A stretch of 64,000 nt of DNA from Kappaphycus alvarezii (lineage: Eukaryota > Rhodophyta > Florideophyceae > Gigartinales > Solieriaceae). The stretch is from NCBI GenBank assembly GCA_002205965.3, contig NADL03000466.1, forward strand, positions 682,001 to 746,000, given 5' to 3'. Below the pieces are notes generated by a model. It was not told where the DNA came from. It did not search any database and saw nothing but the letters and a program-made list of their open reading frames with translations. The stretch's first letter is position 1; every line of letters starts with the position of its first letter. This document shows, piece by piece, positions 31,724 to 44,163 of the stretch. Position numbers and translations under genes: made by a program.

Positions 31724-34700
31724 CACATACTTCTGGATAGAATGAATTCCTTCGCAATCCATTTGGCTCAACAACGCCGACCTCCAAGCCCCCTGATTTT
31801 CAGCCCCCCAAGGATCGCAGTACAAAACCCTTATTTTCACTATACCCACTACAAGGATTAGTGGGTCGTTTTATTACGAATCGTGCAATGGGTGGGACCC
31901 CTCGAAACATGCGTTCAAACCATGGTGCACAGTATTCAGTACCGTACATGGTTCAGAGTGTACAGTACTGGACAAATAACGAGGCATTTTATACCAACTT
32001 TAAACTACCTGGTATCACCGTCAGCAAGCAAGCCATGCTGGATGTGATCTTCAACGCGGCATGTCGTTGAAGGATAATGGCTCTAATTCTAAAGCATGGG
32101 CCTGCTTGATGGCTGGCCTGAGGGTTGCATTTTAGGGAGCGTAGCCCCTTCCCCACTACTGTGTCGGTATACCCTTTTTGAGTCGATTGTGGTTGTCTTG
32201 AAACCCATAGGATAGATCGGATATATCTTCCAAGAGTAAAACACCTAACCCTTTCCCCTCCTCATTATTCGCTTTGCTTTCTGATTGCATCAGATGCAAG
32301 CCCTTCAGGTTCTGAACCGCCGCATTTCTGACTAGATTCTCTATAATAGTCCCTCGCATGTTCTCGCGCATCCGGTAAAGATTCCGGAAACGGCATTTGG
32401 ATACACATTAAGGGGAGAATGTCTCCATTTAGTTCAATAGCCACACGAGTGACATTACCCATGATACTGAACACGTCTAGCATACACCGGGGATAGCCGA
32501 ACCGCACTTTTCAAACATTAATGAACCAAATCGATTCTCCATTCGGAGGAAAAAGAAAAAAAATCCGCAAAAGAAACCTGAAGCTGAGTTAAAAGCTAGA
32601 GGCCTTATCGCTTTAGCGGATAGAAATGAAAAAGGATAACGTTCAAGTTTCATTCCTGACATAAACGGAGGGAATGATGGAGTAGTTTACTTTGTGGTCT
32701 GAAACTTCTAGCGGGGGGATGTATACGAGTTTGGAGAAAAGGAAAGGAGAAAAAGAGATGGGTCTGCCCTCCGTGTCCCTGTGATAAATCGACGGGTCAA
32801 GCATAAACCGCTCACCTGCAGACGGCACGGCATCACGACATTTTCGTGCTGTGTTCTTGCGTACCACTAGTAACTACTGGCGCCGGGATATCATTCCATA
32901 CCAGCTGAGCAGAGGTAGATACACGTGTGGTTAGTTATTCGAGGATCCCCCTTGCACATTGGAGTGTGCACCTATTTTCCGACAAAACAGGGAAACTATT
33001 TAAAGATAGAACCAGGACAGTTCGAATATAAACATATTCGAAAAAGCCGTTTACCACCACCACTTGATTTACCCACGTTTATTTCCGGTTTAGAGGGTAT
33101 CTGTTTCCCGTCGGGTTTAAGAAATGGGCCCATGTGCAGTCTATCAGAGTTGCATTTTCGTTGAGCTTATTATGTTGGCCTTGATTTAGACTATATCTAC
33201 AGTATATTCAATCTTGAAATTCCGAAGCAAGCACCGTCAAGTAGGCAACCCTGACGACTCATTCGGAAAACTCAATAACGGCGCAACAATCAGTTTGAGC
33301 CTTCCCACACAATATGAATCCCTTTCCAACTTCCCCAGCAGAAGACATCGACCCGGGCGCAATCCTCCAAGCACATGCTGACATACATATGCACGGTGGT
33401 CAACACGCCCATGCCTCCCCTGCTGATGGCAGCACTCCATCACGGCATGTCATTCATGATTTTCCTCTCGGCCCAAGGAAAACTATGAGCTGCCTGGGTT
33501 ACACGTTTCCCATGCCGTTGAGAAGAGCTCCTGCTCCAGGTCGCACGCAATCTGTCCGCACTATTTCAGAGCAGGTGAAAGATGCTGATACTGAGTCTGA
33601 ACTAGCTGCATATCAATACCCACATCACAAAATGACGAGATAACCCAACCTAAGCAATGGATAATTGTCGGACGAATGCTTCATGCAAGGAATGCAATCT
33701 GGAATGGTGCAGGCGGTGCAGGCGGCACGGACCTGATCGAGAAGGGGAACGATTTAGTCCGGTAGTTGTGTTCCGTTCCACCCATCCTTCGGTCTGCCCG
33801 ACACAGTTGTACCTATCAAGCTGGTGAAATTAATGGGGCCATGGAGTACATCCGGAGTCTTCGTTGGACACCGAGAAGGGATATTATATTCCTTCCTCGA
33901 TACGTTTCGCCAACAGTTTGCAAAATTCTGCTGCAGGCAATGCAATTCCGGTGCAGAATTGGATTAGGTCACGTAGGCATGGCTGACCTCATTGACGCAA
34001 TACTACTCGCGCACAGGTGGGGCATGATGCTTTTATTCGAAGCATTGTGTGATTTTGTCGTGGTCAGAGGGCTCCCGCGTTCGGGTGCCCCTTTAAAGCA
34101 ACTTTCCTGCGTACTTTCATGTCAAAACGTTCCAGAGAGAATGAAACGTCACTTCTGGGACAAAGTAGTACTCTTTTTCGATGATCTCTCCGAGGATGCG
34201 GGCTCAAACACCAGTCAAGAGGCGGATCTGCCTCGCAGGAAAGAACAGGACTCTATCTAAATCCCGGACTTATGGAAGCTAGCATTGAGGGAAAATATGA
34301 TAGGAATACTGTTGCTTCAAATTATGTTCCAATCGAAGAAGAATATTGGCCATGAGCTGTGGGACGTTTTTGTTAATAGAATTAGAACCAGAAGTTGCGA
34401 ACGACGGGCTCCTTGTAAGATGGATAGAGTTAGTTCCCGACTACTATGGAATTGCGATCCACAATTGCTACGTCCTCCGCGAAATTGTTCCACGAGAGCT
34501 GTCCTTCTGTTTTTGAAAGCGAAGGAAAACAAGATTCAGGCTATTTCGATGACATAACATTTCGATCCGAAGCGTTGGAGCTTCTGAGCACCGGAGTTCC
34601 TACATTCATGCTTTTTTGAAAGATATGGATATCCCTCTTTGTGATAAAGGACGGTCATACATCAATTAACTGCTCAAATAAACCTTTTCTGATGCTTCAG

Positions 34701-35170
34701 AGTTCTCTTGTACTGGAAATACTGTGAAGGGAGGTACGAGAAGGCATCGCACTTCCCCTAGCAGCGCAGATCTCTATTTGTCGTGCTAATCCGGGGGAGC
34801 CGAAGTATCTGCGAACATAGCCGATCGTATCTCTCAATCGAAAACTCCTTTAGTTTGATGAACACACTTTGAAGAAATACCACCCCAGGGAGAGATGCTT
34901 CAACCCTGCCACTCTTCGTAGCACTGCTATGTCAGACAAGCACAAGAAGTATCAAAGCGTTATATCTCCATCGTCCCATAGAACAATGCTTCTTATCAAT
35001 CCGTTTCCTACTCTTGCAAGATGCAATCCGGATTCATTCTTTGTTGTCGCATGCCTAAAATAGGTGTAGTGGATAGCGCCATGGTTCATTTCTCCAGAGC
35101 GAGACCCTCACTACTGCATGCCGCACTATCTCTCTCCTTTTAAGCCGCATGCCTGTTGCATGCCCCCCCC
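31724..35170 (+). repeat. Array unit 1 (type A)
   Basis: 3447 bp. Carries the common-segment ORF (31742-32070), the minus ORF (32156-32371) and BTB-like copy 2. It has more indels than other A units. Confidence 0.95.
33314..34669 (+). pseudogene. BTB/POZ-like protein, copy 2 (multiply frameshifted)
   Basis: Same protein as copy 4 but with several single-base losses (near 33,612, 33,690, 33,774, 33,832, 34,221 and 34,255), so the frame is broken repeatedly. It has the five-T form near 34,370, which places the downstream frame on the reading ending in GRSYIN. The losses are mostly in homopolymers and may be sequencing errors. Confidence 0.5.
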
Positions 35171-36125
35171 CACATACTTCTGGATAGAATGAATTCCTTC
35201 GCAATCCATTTGGCTCAACAACGCCGACCTCCAAGCCCCCTGATTTTCAGCCCCCAAGGATCGCAGTACAAAACCCTTATTTTCACTATACCCACTACAA
35301 GGATTAGTGGGTCGTTTTATTACGAATCGTGCAATGGGTGGGACCCCTCGAAACATGCGTTCAAACCATGGTGCACAGTATTCAGTACCGTACATGGTTC
35401 AGAGTGTACAGTACTGGACAAATAACGAGGCATTTTATACCAACTTTAAACTACCTGGTATCACCGTCAGCAAGCAAGCCATGCTGGATGTGATCTTCAA
35501 CGCGGCATGTCGTTGAAGGATAATGGCTCTAATTCTAAAGCATGGGCCTGCTTGATGGCTGGCCTGAGGGTTGCATTTTAGGGAGCGTAGCCCCTTCCCC
35601 ACTACTGTGTCGGTATACCCTTTTTGAGTCGATTGTGGTTGTCTTGAAACCCATAGGATAGATCGGATATATCTTCCAAGAGTAAAACACCTAACCCTTT
35701 CCCCTCCTCATTATTCGCTTTGCTTTCTGATTGCATCAGATGCAAGCCCTTCAGGTTCTGAACCGCCGCATTTCTGACTAGATTCTCTATAATAGTCCCT
35801 CGCATGTTCTCGCGCATCCGGTAAAGATTCCGGAAACGGCATTTGGATACACATTAAGGGAGAATGTCTCCATTTAGTTCAATAGCCACACGAGGACATT
35901 ACCCATGATACTGAACACGTCTAGCATACACCGGGGGATAGCCGAACCGCAACTTTTCAAACATTAATGAACCAAATCGATTCTCCATTCGGAGGGAAAA
36001 AGAAAAAAAATCCCGCAAAAGAAACCTGAAGCTGAGTTAAAAGCTAGAGGCCTTATCGCTTTAGCGGATAGAAATGAAAAAGGATAACGGTTCAAGTTTC
36101 ATTCCTGACATAAACGGAGGGAATG

Positions 36126-36175
36126 ATGCCGCACTATCTCTCTCCTTTTAAGCCGCATGCCTGTTGCATGCCCCC
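36126..36175 (+). other. Type A block deletion junction, unit 2
   Basis: GAATGATG runs directly into CCGCACTATCTC, whereas in type A units these are about 2.46 kb apart (GAATGATGGAGTAG and CTGCATGCCGCAC). The ATG shared by both sides is a 3-bp microhomology. Confidence 0.85.
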
Positions 36176-36598
36176 TGATAGGGGTAAATCGGCGGGGAAG
36201 AGACCTCAGAAACCAATTACCCTGAGAAGGAGGTGTTGCGAGCGACAAAAGTGCTGCCGTGGTATTGTTGAACGAACAAAAGGATGTATATAGAAGAGAG
36301 TTGAGGAAGCTACAAGCAAGTATAAAAGGGGCAGGGTCTACCACTGACGCTCTGCGACTAGAGTAAGAGAAAGTTTTCTTGGGTCTGAAGTTGACTCTCA
36401 ACTTCCTACTACTCGGACTTGGCTTGAAGTTGTCTGCCAACTTGCTTGACCTCTCCATGAGGAAGCAGTTTACTCAGCTTATATAGACTTTTGGCTACCC
36501 CTAAAGTCCGAACAAAACTACAGAAGATACCAAGAAATGCATAAAAATACTTTGTGTGGACAATATACTCTAAGCAAAAGATACTTAAGAAACTAACA
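36176..36598 (-). repeat. Type B LTR, unit 2
   Basis: 423 bp, TG...CA. The first 330 bp (+ strand) nearly match the gypsy 5' LTR; the last 90 bp (U3 start in element sense) are different, so it belongs to a related subfamily. Confidence 0.85.
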
Positions 36599-36613
36599 AT
36601 TAATTTGGCCCTC

Positions 36614-37217
36614 TTATTTCCCATTCTCTAAATCAGATCCAAACAACTCCTCTAAAAATCCATGCTGTCCAAGCAGTCCCCACAAATATATGCGAATGGC
36701 TCACAACTCTCTATTTCCCCTGGGAGATATCTAGACTACTAAAGATATCTCCATCCGGTTCCATCGTGGGCACAACTTGATCCATACTCTCTATTCCAGG
36801 CCCACCAGTCCAACACTTTCCATGCCCCTGTTCCCTCATCCTCCTCCTCCTCCCCCTCCTCATCCTCTTCCTCCTCTTCTCTCTTCCTCCTCCTCATCCT
36901 CTTCCTCCTCTCCCTTTCCTCTCTCATCCTCCTCATCTTCCTCCTCCTCATCTTCCTGAGCCTCGTACACTAGCTCAGGGCTAACCATTCCTCGAAGGAC
37001 TCCCCGCTCTCCTCCTCGACCTTGTCAGCCTCTCCCGGCTTACCTCCCTCGCTTCTTCTTCTATGAAGAGGCGGCGCACGAACTCGATATTTGCTTCTTT
37101 GTTTGCCGCCGGATGTAGTCGTCGGCATCGTTGGCCCGTAGGCGGCGAGACGAAGGCCATTGATGGAACGGGAAGGGCGGTTTTTGGAAATAGGGACAGA
37201 GGGGCGAAGGTGCTCAT
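36614..37217 (-). pseudogene. Acidic ORF, unit 2 (frameshifted)
   Basis: Same gene as the unit 5 copy at 44164-44781. Its length (604 bp) is not a multiple of three, and the Glu/Asp tract is shifted into Arg/Lys codons. Confidence 0.55.
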
Positions 37218-38673
37218 TGTGATAGACGTTGGGAACGGGAGGCAATGTAGGGTTTTGGGTGTGTGGGGGAGAGGGGTGATGAGTAAAATGATCGGGCATT
37301 TGAAACTTAGAATAAAGGGGTTAAATAGGCTCCCGGGGCAGAGTCTATAGATTAGGAATAGGTAAAATAAATCTGCAAGGATTTTGCAATAGTGCATTTG
37401 CGCCTTTCTTCTAAAAAAAGGCGAATTTGGAGAAGGAGGTAAGCTAAAAGGGAAAAGGGACTTGATTCGGGGTCGATTCAGAGGGTTAAACACAGTATAA
37501 AAAATATCTAGATAAAAGGGAAGTAAATTTGGAAATGACGGTTGGAGAAGTTTGGGGCAGGATCGTTGTAGGTTGCTGGATTACACGAGGGGAGGACCAT
37601 TTCTGTATAACGTGAAGGGAGGACCATTTCCTGTATTAAATGAGGGGAGGACCATTTTTTGTATTACAACCCCCCACATACTTCTGGATAGAATGAATTC
37701 CTTCGCAATCCATTTGCTCAACAACGCCGACCTCCAAGCCCCCCTGATTTTCAGCCCCCAAGGATCGCAGTACAAAACCCTTATTTTCGTTATACCCACT
37801 ACAGGATTAGTGGGTCGTTTTATTACGAATCGTGCAATGGGTGGGACCCCTCGAAACATGCGTTCAAACCATGGTGCACAGTATTCAGTACCGTACATGG
37901 TTCAGAGTGTACAGTACTGGACAAATAACGAGGCATTTTATACCAACTTTAAACTACCTGGTATCACCGTCAGCAAGCAAGCCATGCTGGATGTGATCTT
38001 CAACGCGGCATGTCGTTGAAGGATAATGGCTCTAATTCTAAAGCATGGGCCTGCTTGATGGCTGGCCTGAGGGTTGCATTTTAGGGAGCGTAGCCCCTTC
38101 CCCACTACTGTGTCGGTATACCCTTTTTGAGTCGATTGTGGTTGTCTTGAAACCCATAGGATAGATCGGAATATCTTCCAAGAGTAAAACACCTAACCCT
38201 TTCCCCTCCTCATTATTCGCTTTGCTTTCTGATTGCATCAGATGCAAGCCCTTCAGGTTCTGAACCGCCGCATTTCTGACTAGATTCTCTATAATAGTCC
38301 CTCGCATGTTCTCGCGCATCCGGTAAAGATTCCGGAAACGGCATTTGGATACACATTAAGGGAGAATGTCTCCATTTAGTTCAATAGCCACACGAGTGAC
38401 ATTACCCATGATACTGAACACGTCTAGCATACACCGGGGATAGCCGAACCGCACTTTTCAAAAACATTAAGAACCAAATCGATTCTCCATTCGGAGGGAA
38501 AAAGAAAAAAAATCCCGCAAAGAAACCTGAAGCTGAGTTAAAAGCTAGAGGCCTTATCGCTTTAGCGGATAGAAATGAAAAGGATAACGGTTCAAGTTTC
38601 ATTCCTGACATAAACGGAGGAATGATCCGCACTATCTCTCTCCTTTTAAGCCGCATGACTGTTGCATGCCCCC

Positions 38674-39099
38674 TGATAGGGTAAATCGGCGGGGGAAGAG
38701 ATCCTCAGAACCAATTACCCTGAGAAGGAGGTGTTGCGAGCGACAAAAGTGCTGCCGTGGTATTGTTGAACGAACAAAAGGGAGTGTATATAGAAGAGAG
38801 TTGAGGAAGCTACAAGCAAGTATAAAGGGGCAGGGTCTACCACTGACGCTCTGCGACTAGAGTAAGAGAAAAGTTTTCTTGGGTCTGAAGTTGACTCTCA
38901 CTTCCTACTACTCGGGACTTGGCTTGAAGTTTGTCTGCCAACTTGCTTGACCTCTCCATGAGGAAGCAGTTTACTCAGCTTATATAGACTTTTGGCTACC
39001 CCTAAAGTCCGAACAAAACTACAGAAGATACCAAGAAATGCATAAAAATACTTTGTGTGGACAATATACTCTAAGCAAAAGATACTTAAGAAACTAACA
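38674..39099 (-). repeat. Type B LTR, unit 3
   Basis: 426 bp, one G short in the leading run. Otherwise as in the unit 2 LTR. Confidence 0.85.
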
Positions 39100-39114
39100 A
39101 TTAATTTGGCCCTC

Positions 39115-39731
39115 TTATTTCCCATTCTCTAAATCAGATCCAAACAACTCCTCTAAAATATCCATGCTGTCCAAGCAGTCCCCACAAATATATGCGAATG
39201 GCTCACAACTCTCTATTTCCCCCTGGGAGATATCTAGACTACTAAAGATATCTCCATCCGGTTCCATCGTGGGCACAACTTGATCCATACTCTCTATTCC
39301 AGGCCCCACCAGTCCAACACTTTCCATGCCCCCTGTTCCTCATCCTCCTCCCTCTCCTCCTCCTCATCCTCTTCCTCTCTTCCTCTTCTCCTCCTCCTCA
39401 CATCCTCTTCCTCCTCTTCCCTCTCTCCTCCTCCCATCCTCCTCATCTTCCTCCTCCTCATCTTCCTGAGCCTCGTACACTAGCTCAAGGGCTAACCATT
39501 CCTCGAAGGACTCCCCGCTCTCCTCCTCGACCTTGTCAGCCTCTCCCGGGCTTACCTCCCTCGCTTCTTCTTCTATGAAGAGGCGGCGCACGAACTCGAT
39601 GATTTGCTTCTTTGTTTGCCGCCGGATGTAGTCGTCGGCATCGGTTGGCCCGTAGGCGGCGAGACGAAGGCCATTGATGGAACGGGAAGGGCGGTTTTTG
39701 GAAATAGGGACAGAGGGCGAAGGTTGCTCAT
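39115..39731 (-). pseudogene. Acidic ORF, unit 3 (frameshifted)
   Basis: C-terminal 70 codons (39115-39327) intact: MESVGLVGPGIESMDQVVPT to FGSDLENGK. The upstream frame (39364-39591) is open through ELVYEAQEDEEEEDEEDG before shifting. Confidence 0.55.
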
Positions 39732-41195
39732 TGTGATAGACGTTGGGGAACGGGAGGCAATGTAGGGTGTTTTGGGTGTGTGGGGGGAGAGGGGTGATGA
39801 GTAAAAATGATCGGGGGCATTTGAAACTTAGAATAAAGGGGTTTAAATAGGCTCCCGGGCAGAGTCTATAGATTAGGAATAGGTAAAATAAATCTGCAAG
39901 GGATTTTGCAATAGTGCATTTGCGCCTTTCTTCTAAAAAAAGGCGAATTTGGAGAAGGAGGTAAGCTAAAAGGGAAAAGGGACTTGATTCGGGGTCGATT
40001 CAGAGGGTTAAACACAGTATAAAAATATCTAGATAAAAGGGAAGTAAATTTGGAAATGACGGTTGGAGAAGTTTGGGGCAGGATCGTTGTAGGTTGCTGG
40101 ATTACACGAGGGGAGGACCATTTCCTGTATAACGTGAAGGAGGACCATTTCCTGTATTAAATGAGGAGCATTTTTTGTATTACAACCCCCCCACATACTT
40201 CTGGATAGAATGAATTCCTTCGCAATCCATTTGGCTCAACAACGCCGACCTCCAAGCCCCCCTGATTTTCAGCCCCCCAAGGATCGCAGTACAAAACCCT
40301 TATTTTCACTATACCCACTACAAGGATTAGTGGGTCGTTTTATTACGAATCGTGCAATGGGTGGGACCCCTCGAAACATGCGTTCAAACCATGTGCACAG
40401 TATTCAGTACCGTACATGGTTCAGAGTGTACAGTATGGACAAATAACGAGGCATTTTATACCAACTTTAAACTACCTGGTATCACCGTCAGCAAGCAAGC
40501 CATGCTGGATGTGATCTTCAACGCGGCATGTCGTTGAAGGATAATGGCTCTAATTCTAAAGCATGGGCCTGCTTGATGGCTGGCCTGAGGGTTGCATTTT
40601 AGGGAGCGTAGCCCCTTCCCCACTACTGTGTCGGTATACCCTTTTTGAGTCGATTGTGGTTGTCTTGAAACCCATAGGATAGATCGGATATATCTTCCAA
40701 GAGTAAAACACCTAACCCTTTCCCCTCCTCATTATTCGCTTTGCTTTCTGATTGCATCAGATGCAAGCCCTTCAGGTTCTGAACCGCCGCATTTCTGACT
40801 AGATTCTCTATAATAGTCCCTCGCATGTTCTCGCGCATCCGGTAAAGATTCCGGAAACGGCATTTGGATACACATTAAGGGAGAAATGTCTCCATTTAGT
40901 TCAATAGCCACACGAGTGACATTACCCATGATACTGAACACGTCTAGCATACACCGGGGATAGCCGAACCGCACTTTTCAAAATTAATGAACCAAATCGA
41001 TTCTCCATTCGGAGGGAAAAAGAAAAAAAATCCCGCAAAAGAAACCTGAAGCTGAGTTAAAAGCTAGAGGCCTTATCGCTTTAGCGGATAGAAATGAAAA
41101 AGGATAACGGTTCAAGTTTCATTCCTGACATAAACGGAGGGAATGATGCCGCACTATCTCTCTCCTTTTAAGCCGCATGACTGTTGCATGCCCCC

Positions 41196-41621
41196 TGATA
41201 GGGGTAAATCGGCGGGGGAAGAGATCCTCAGAACCAATTACCCTGAGAAGGAGGTGTTGCGAGCGACAAAAGTGCTGCCGTGGTATTGTTGAACGAACAA
41301 AAGGGAGTGTATATAGAAGAGAGTTGAGGAAGCTACAAGCAAGTATAAAAGGGCAGGGTCTACCACTGACGCTCTGCGACTAGAGTAAGAGAAAGTTTTC
41401 TTGGGTCTGAAGTTGACTCTCAACTTCCTACTACTCGGGACTTGGCTTGAAGTTGTCTGCCAACTTGCTTGACCTCTCCATGAGGAAGCAGTTTACTCAG
41501 CTTATATAGACTTTTGGCTACCCCTAAAGTCCGAACAAAACTACAGAAGATACCAAGAAATGCATAAAAATACTTTGTGTGGACAATATACTCTAAGCAA
41601 AAGATACTTAAGAAACTAACA
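41196..41621 (-). repeat. Type B LTR, unit 4
   Basis: 426 bp, near-identical to the unit 3 and 5 LTRs. Confidence 0.85.
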
Positions 41622-41636
41622 ATTAATTTGGCCCTC

Positions 41637-42251
41637 TTATTTCCCATTCTCTAAATCAGATCCAAACAACTCCTCTAAAATATCCATGCTGTCCAAGCAG
41701 TCCCCACAAATATATGCGAATGGCTCACAACTCTCTATTTCCCCCTGGGAGATATCTAGACTACTAAAGATATCTCCATCCGGTTCCATCGTGGGCACAA
41801 CTTGATCCATACTCTCTATTCCAGGCCCCACCAGTCCAACACTTTCCATGCCCCCTGTTCCCCATCCTCCTCCTCCTCCTCCTCCTCATCCTCTTCCTCC
41901 TCTTCCTCTCTTCCTCCTCCTCATCCTCTCCTCCTCTTCCTCCTCTTCCTCCTCCTCATCCTCCTCATCTTCCTCCCCTCATCTTCCTGAGCCTCGTACA
42001 CTAGCTCAAGGGCTAACCATTCCTCGAAGGACTCCCCGCTCTCCTCCGACCTTGTCAGCCTCTCCCGGGCTTACCTCCCTCGCTTCTTCTTCTATGAAGA
42101 GGCGGCGCACGAACTCGATGATTTGCTTCTTTGTTTGCCGCCGGATGTAGTCGTCGGCATCGGTTGGCCCGTAGGCGGCGAGACGAAGGCCATTGATGGA
42201 ACGGGAAGGGCGGTTTTTGGAAATAGGGACAGAGGGGCGAAGGTTGCTCAT
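41637..42251 (-). pseudogene. Acidic ORF, unit 4 (frameshifted)
   Basis: Start and end frames agree over 615 bp, but a loss near 42,047 (CTCTCCTCCGACC where others have a longer run) shifts the centre. The C-terminus at 41637-41849 is intact. Confidence 0.55.
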
Positions 42252-42627
42252 TGTGATAGACGTTGGGGAACGGGAGGCAATGTAGGGTGTTTTGGGTGTG
42301 TGGGGGGAGAGGGGTGATGAGTAAAATGATCGGGGGCATTTGAAACTTAGAATAAAGGGGTTTAAATAGGCTCCCGGGGCAGAGTCTATAGATTAGGAAT
42401 AGGTAAAATAAATCTGCAAGGGATTTTGCAATAGTGCATTTGCGCCTTTCTTCTAAAAAAAGGCGAATTTGGAGAAGGAGGTAAGCTAAAAGGGAAAAGG
42501 GACTTGATTCGGGGTCGATTCAGAGGGTTAAACACAGTATAAAAATATCTAGATAAAAGGGAAGTAAATTTGGAAATGACGGTTGGAGAAGTTTGGGGCA
42601 GGATCGTTGTAGGTTGCTGGATTACAC

Positions 42628-42712
42628 GAGGGGAGGACCATTTCCTGTATAACGTGAAGGGAGGACCATTTCCTGTATTAAATGAGGGGAGGACCATTTT
42701 TTGTATTACAAC
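42628..42712 (+). repeat. Three-copy 28-29 bp minisatellite in type B units
   Basis: GGGAGGACCATTTCCTGTAT appears twice and is followed by a third copy with GGGAGGACCATTTTTTGTAT, each separated by AACGTGAA- or TAAATGAG-like spacers. Equivalents lie at about 37590-37668, 40110-40187 and 45155-45236. It forms the right edge of the B-specific insertion. Confidence 0.85.
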
Positions 42713-43722
42713 CCCCCCACATACTTCTGGATAGAATGAATTCCTTCGCAATCCATTTGGCTCAACAACGCCGACCTCCAAGCCCCCCTGATTTTCAGCC
42801 CCCCAAGGATCGCAGTACAAAACCCTTATTTTCACTATACCACTACAAGGATTAGTGGGTCGTTTATTACGAATCGTGCAATGGGTGGGACCCCTCGAAA
42901 CATGCGTTCAAACCATGGTGCACAGTATTCAGTACCGTACATGGTTCAGAGTGTACAGTACTGGACAAATAACGAGGCATTTTATACCAACTTTAAACTA
43001 CCTGGTATCACCGTCAGCAAGCAAGCCATGCTGGATGTGATCTTCAACGCGGCATGTCGTTGAAGGATAATGGCTCTAATTCTAAAGCATGGGCCTGCTT
43101 GATGGCTGGCCTGAGGGTTGCATTTTAGGGAGCGTAGCCCCTTCCCCACTACTGTGTCGGTATACCCTTTTTGAGTCGATTGTGGTTGTCTTGAAACCCA
43201 TAGGATAGATCGGATATATCTTCCAAGAGTAAAACACCTAACCCTTTCCCCTCCTCATTATTCGCTTTGCTTTCTGATTGCATCAGATGCAAGCCCTTCA
43301 GGTTCTGAACCGCCGCATTTCTGACTAGATTCTCTATAATAGTCCCTCGCATGTTCTCGCGCATCCGGTAAAGATTCCGGAAACGGCATTTGGATACACA
43401 TTAAGGGGAGAATGTCTCCATTTAGTTCAATAGCCACACGAGTGACATTACCCATGATACTGAACACGTCTAGCATACACCGGGGGATAGCCGAACCGCA
43501 CTTTTCAAACATTAATGAACCAAATCGATTCTCCATTCGGAGGGAAAAAGAAAAAAAATCCCGCAAAAGAAACCTGAAGCTGAGTTAAAAGCTAGAGGCC
43601 TTATCGCTTTAGCGGATAGAAATGAAAAAGGATAACGGTTCAAGTTTCATTCCTGACATAAACGGAGGGAATGATGCCGCACTATCTCTCTCCTTTTAAG
43701 CCGCATGACTGTTGCATGCCCC

Positions 43723-44148
43723 TGATAGGGGTAAATCGGCGGGGAAGAGATCCTCAGAACCAATTACCCTGAGAAGGAGGTGTTGCGAGCGACAAAAGTG
43801 CTGCCGTGGTATTGTTGAACGAACAAAAGGGAGTGTATATAGAAGAGAGTTGAGGAAGCTACAAGCAAGTATAAAAGGGGCAGGGTCTACCACTGACGCT
43901 CTGCGACTAGAGTAAGAGAAAGTTTTCTTGGGTCTGAAGTTGACTCTCAACTTCCTACTACTCGGGACTTGGCTTGAAGTTGTCTGCCAACTTGCTTGAC
44001 CTCTCCATGAGGAAGCAGTTTACTCAGCTTATATAGACTTTTGGCTACCCCTAAAGTCCGAACAAAACTACAGAAGATACCAAGAAATGCATAAAAATAC
44101 TTTGTGTGGACAATATACTCTAAGCAAAAGATACTTAAGAAACTAACA
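43723..44148 (-). repeat. Type B LTR, unit 5
   Basis: 426 bp. Followed in element sense upstream by the purine-rich GAATGGGAAATAAGAGGG, a good polypurine tract candidate between the acidic ORF stop and the LTR. Confidence 0.85.
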
Positions 44149-44163
44149 ATTAATTTGGCCCTC

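Larger units (their letters stand above)
35171..37674 (+). repeat. Array unit 2 (type B)
   Basis: 2504 bp. Common segment, then the A-block deletion junction near 36126, then an LTR (36176-36598), acidic ORF and minisatellite. It keeps the A-type reading GCATGCCTG before the LTR, unlike the other three B units. Confidence 0.95.
37675..40191 (+). repeat. Array unit 3 (type B)
   Basis: 2517 bp, LTR at 38674-39099. Shares the GCATGACTG variant with units 4 and 5. Confidence 0.95.
40192..42717 (+). repeat. Array unit 4 (type B)
   Basis: 2526 bp, LTR at 41196-41621. The B-specific insertion spans 41196-42711. Confidence 0.95.

Noticed and set aside
36970-37493. Minus-strand Pro-rich ORFs of 109-189 codons in type B units
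   Set aside because: They overlap the acidic ORF in another frame, begin in the region upstream of it, and are not kept open in all B copies.
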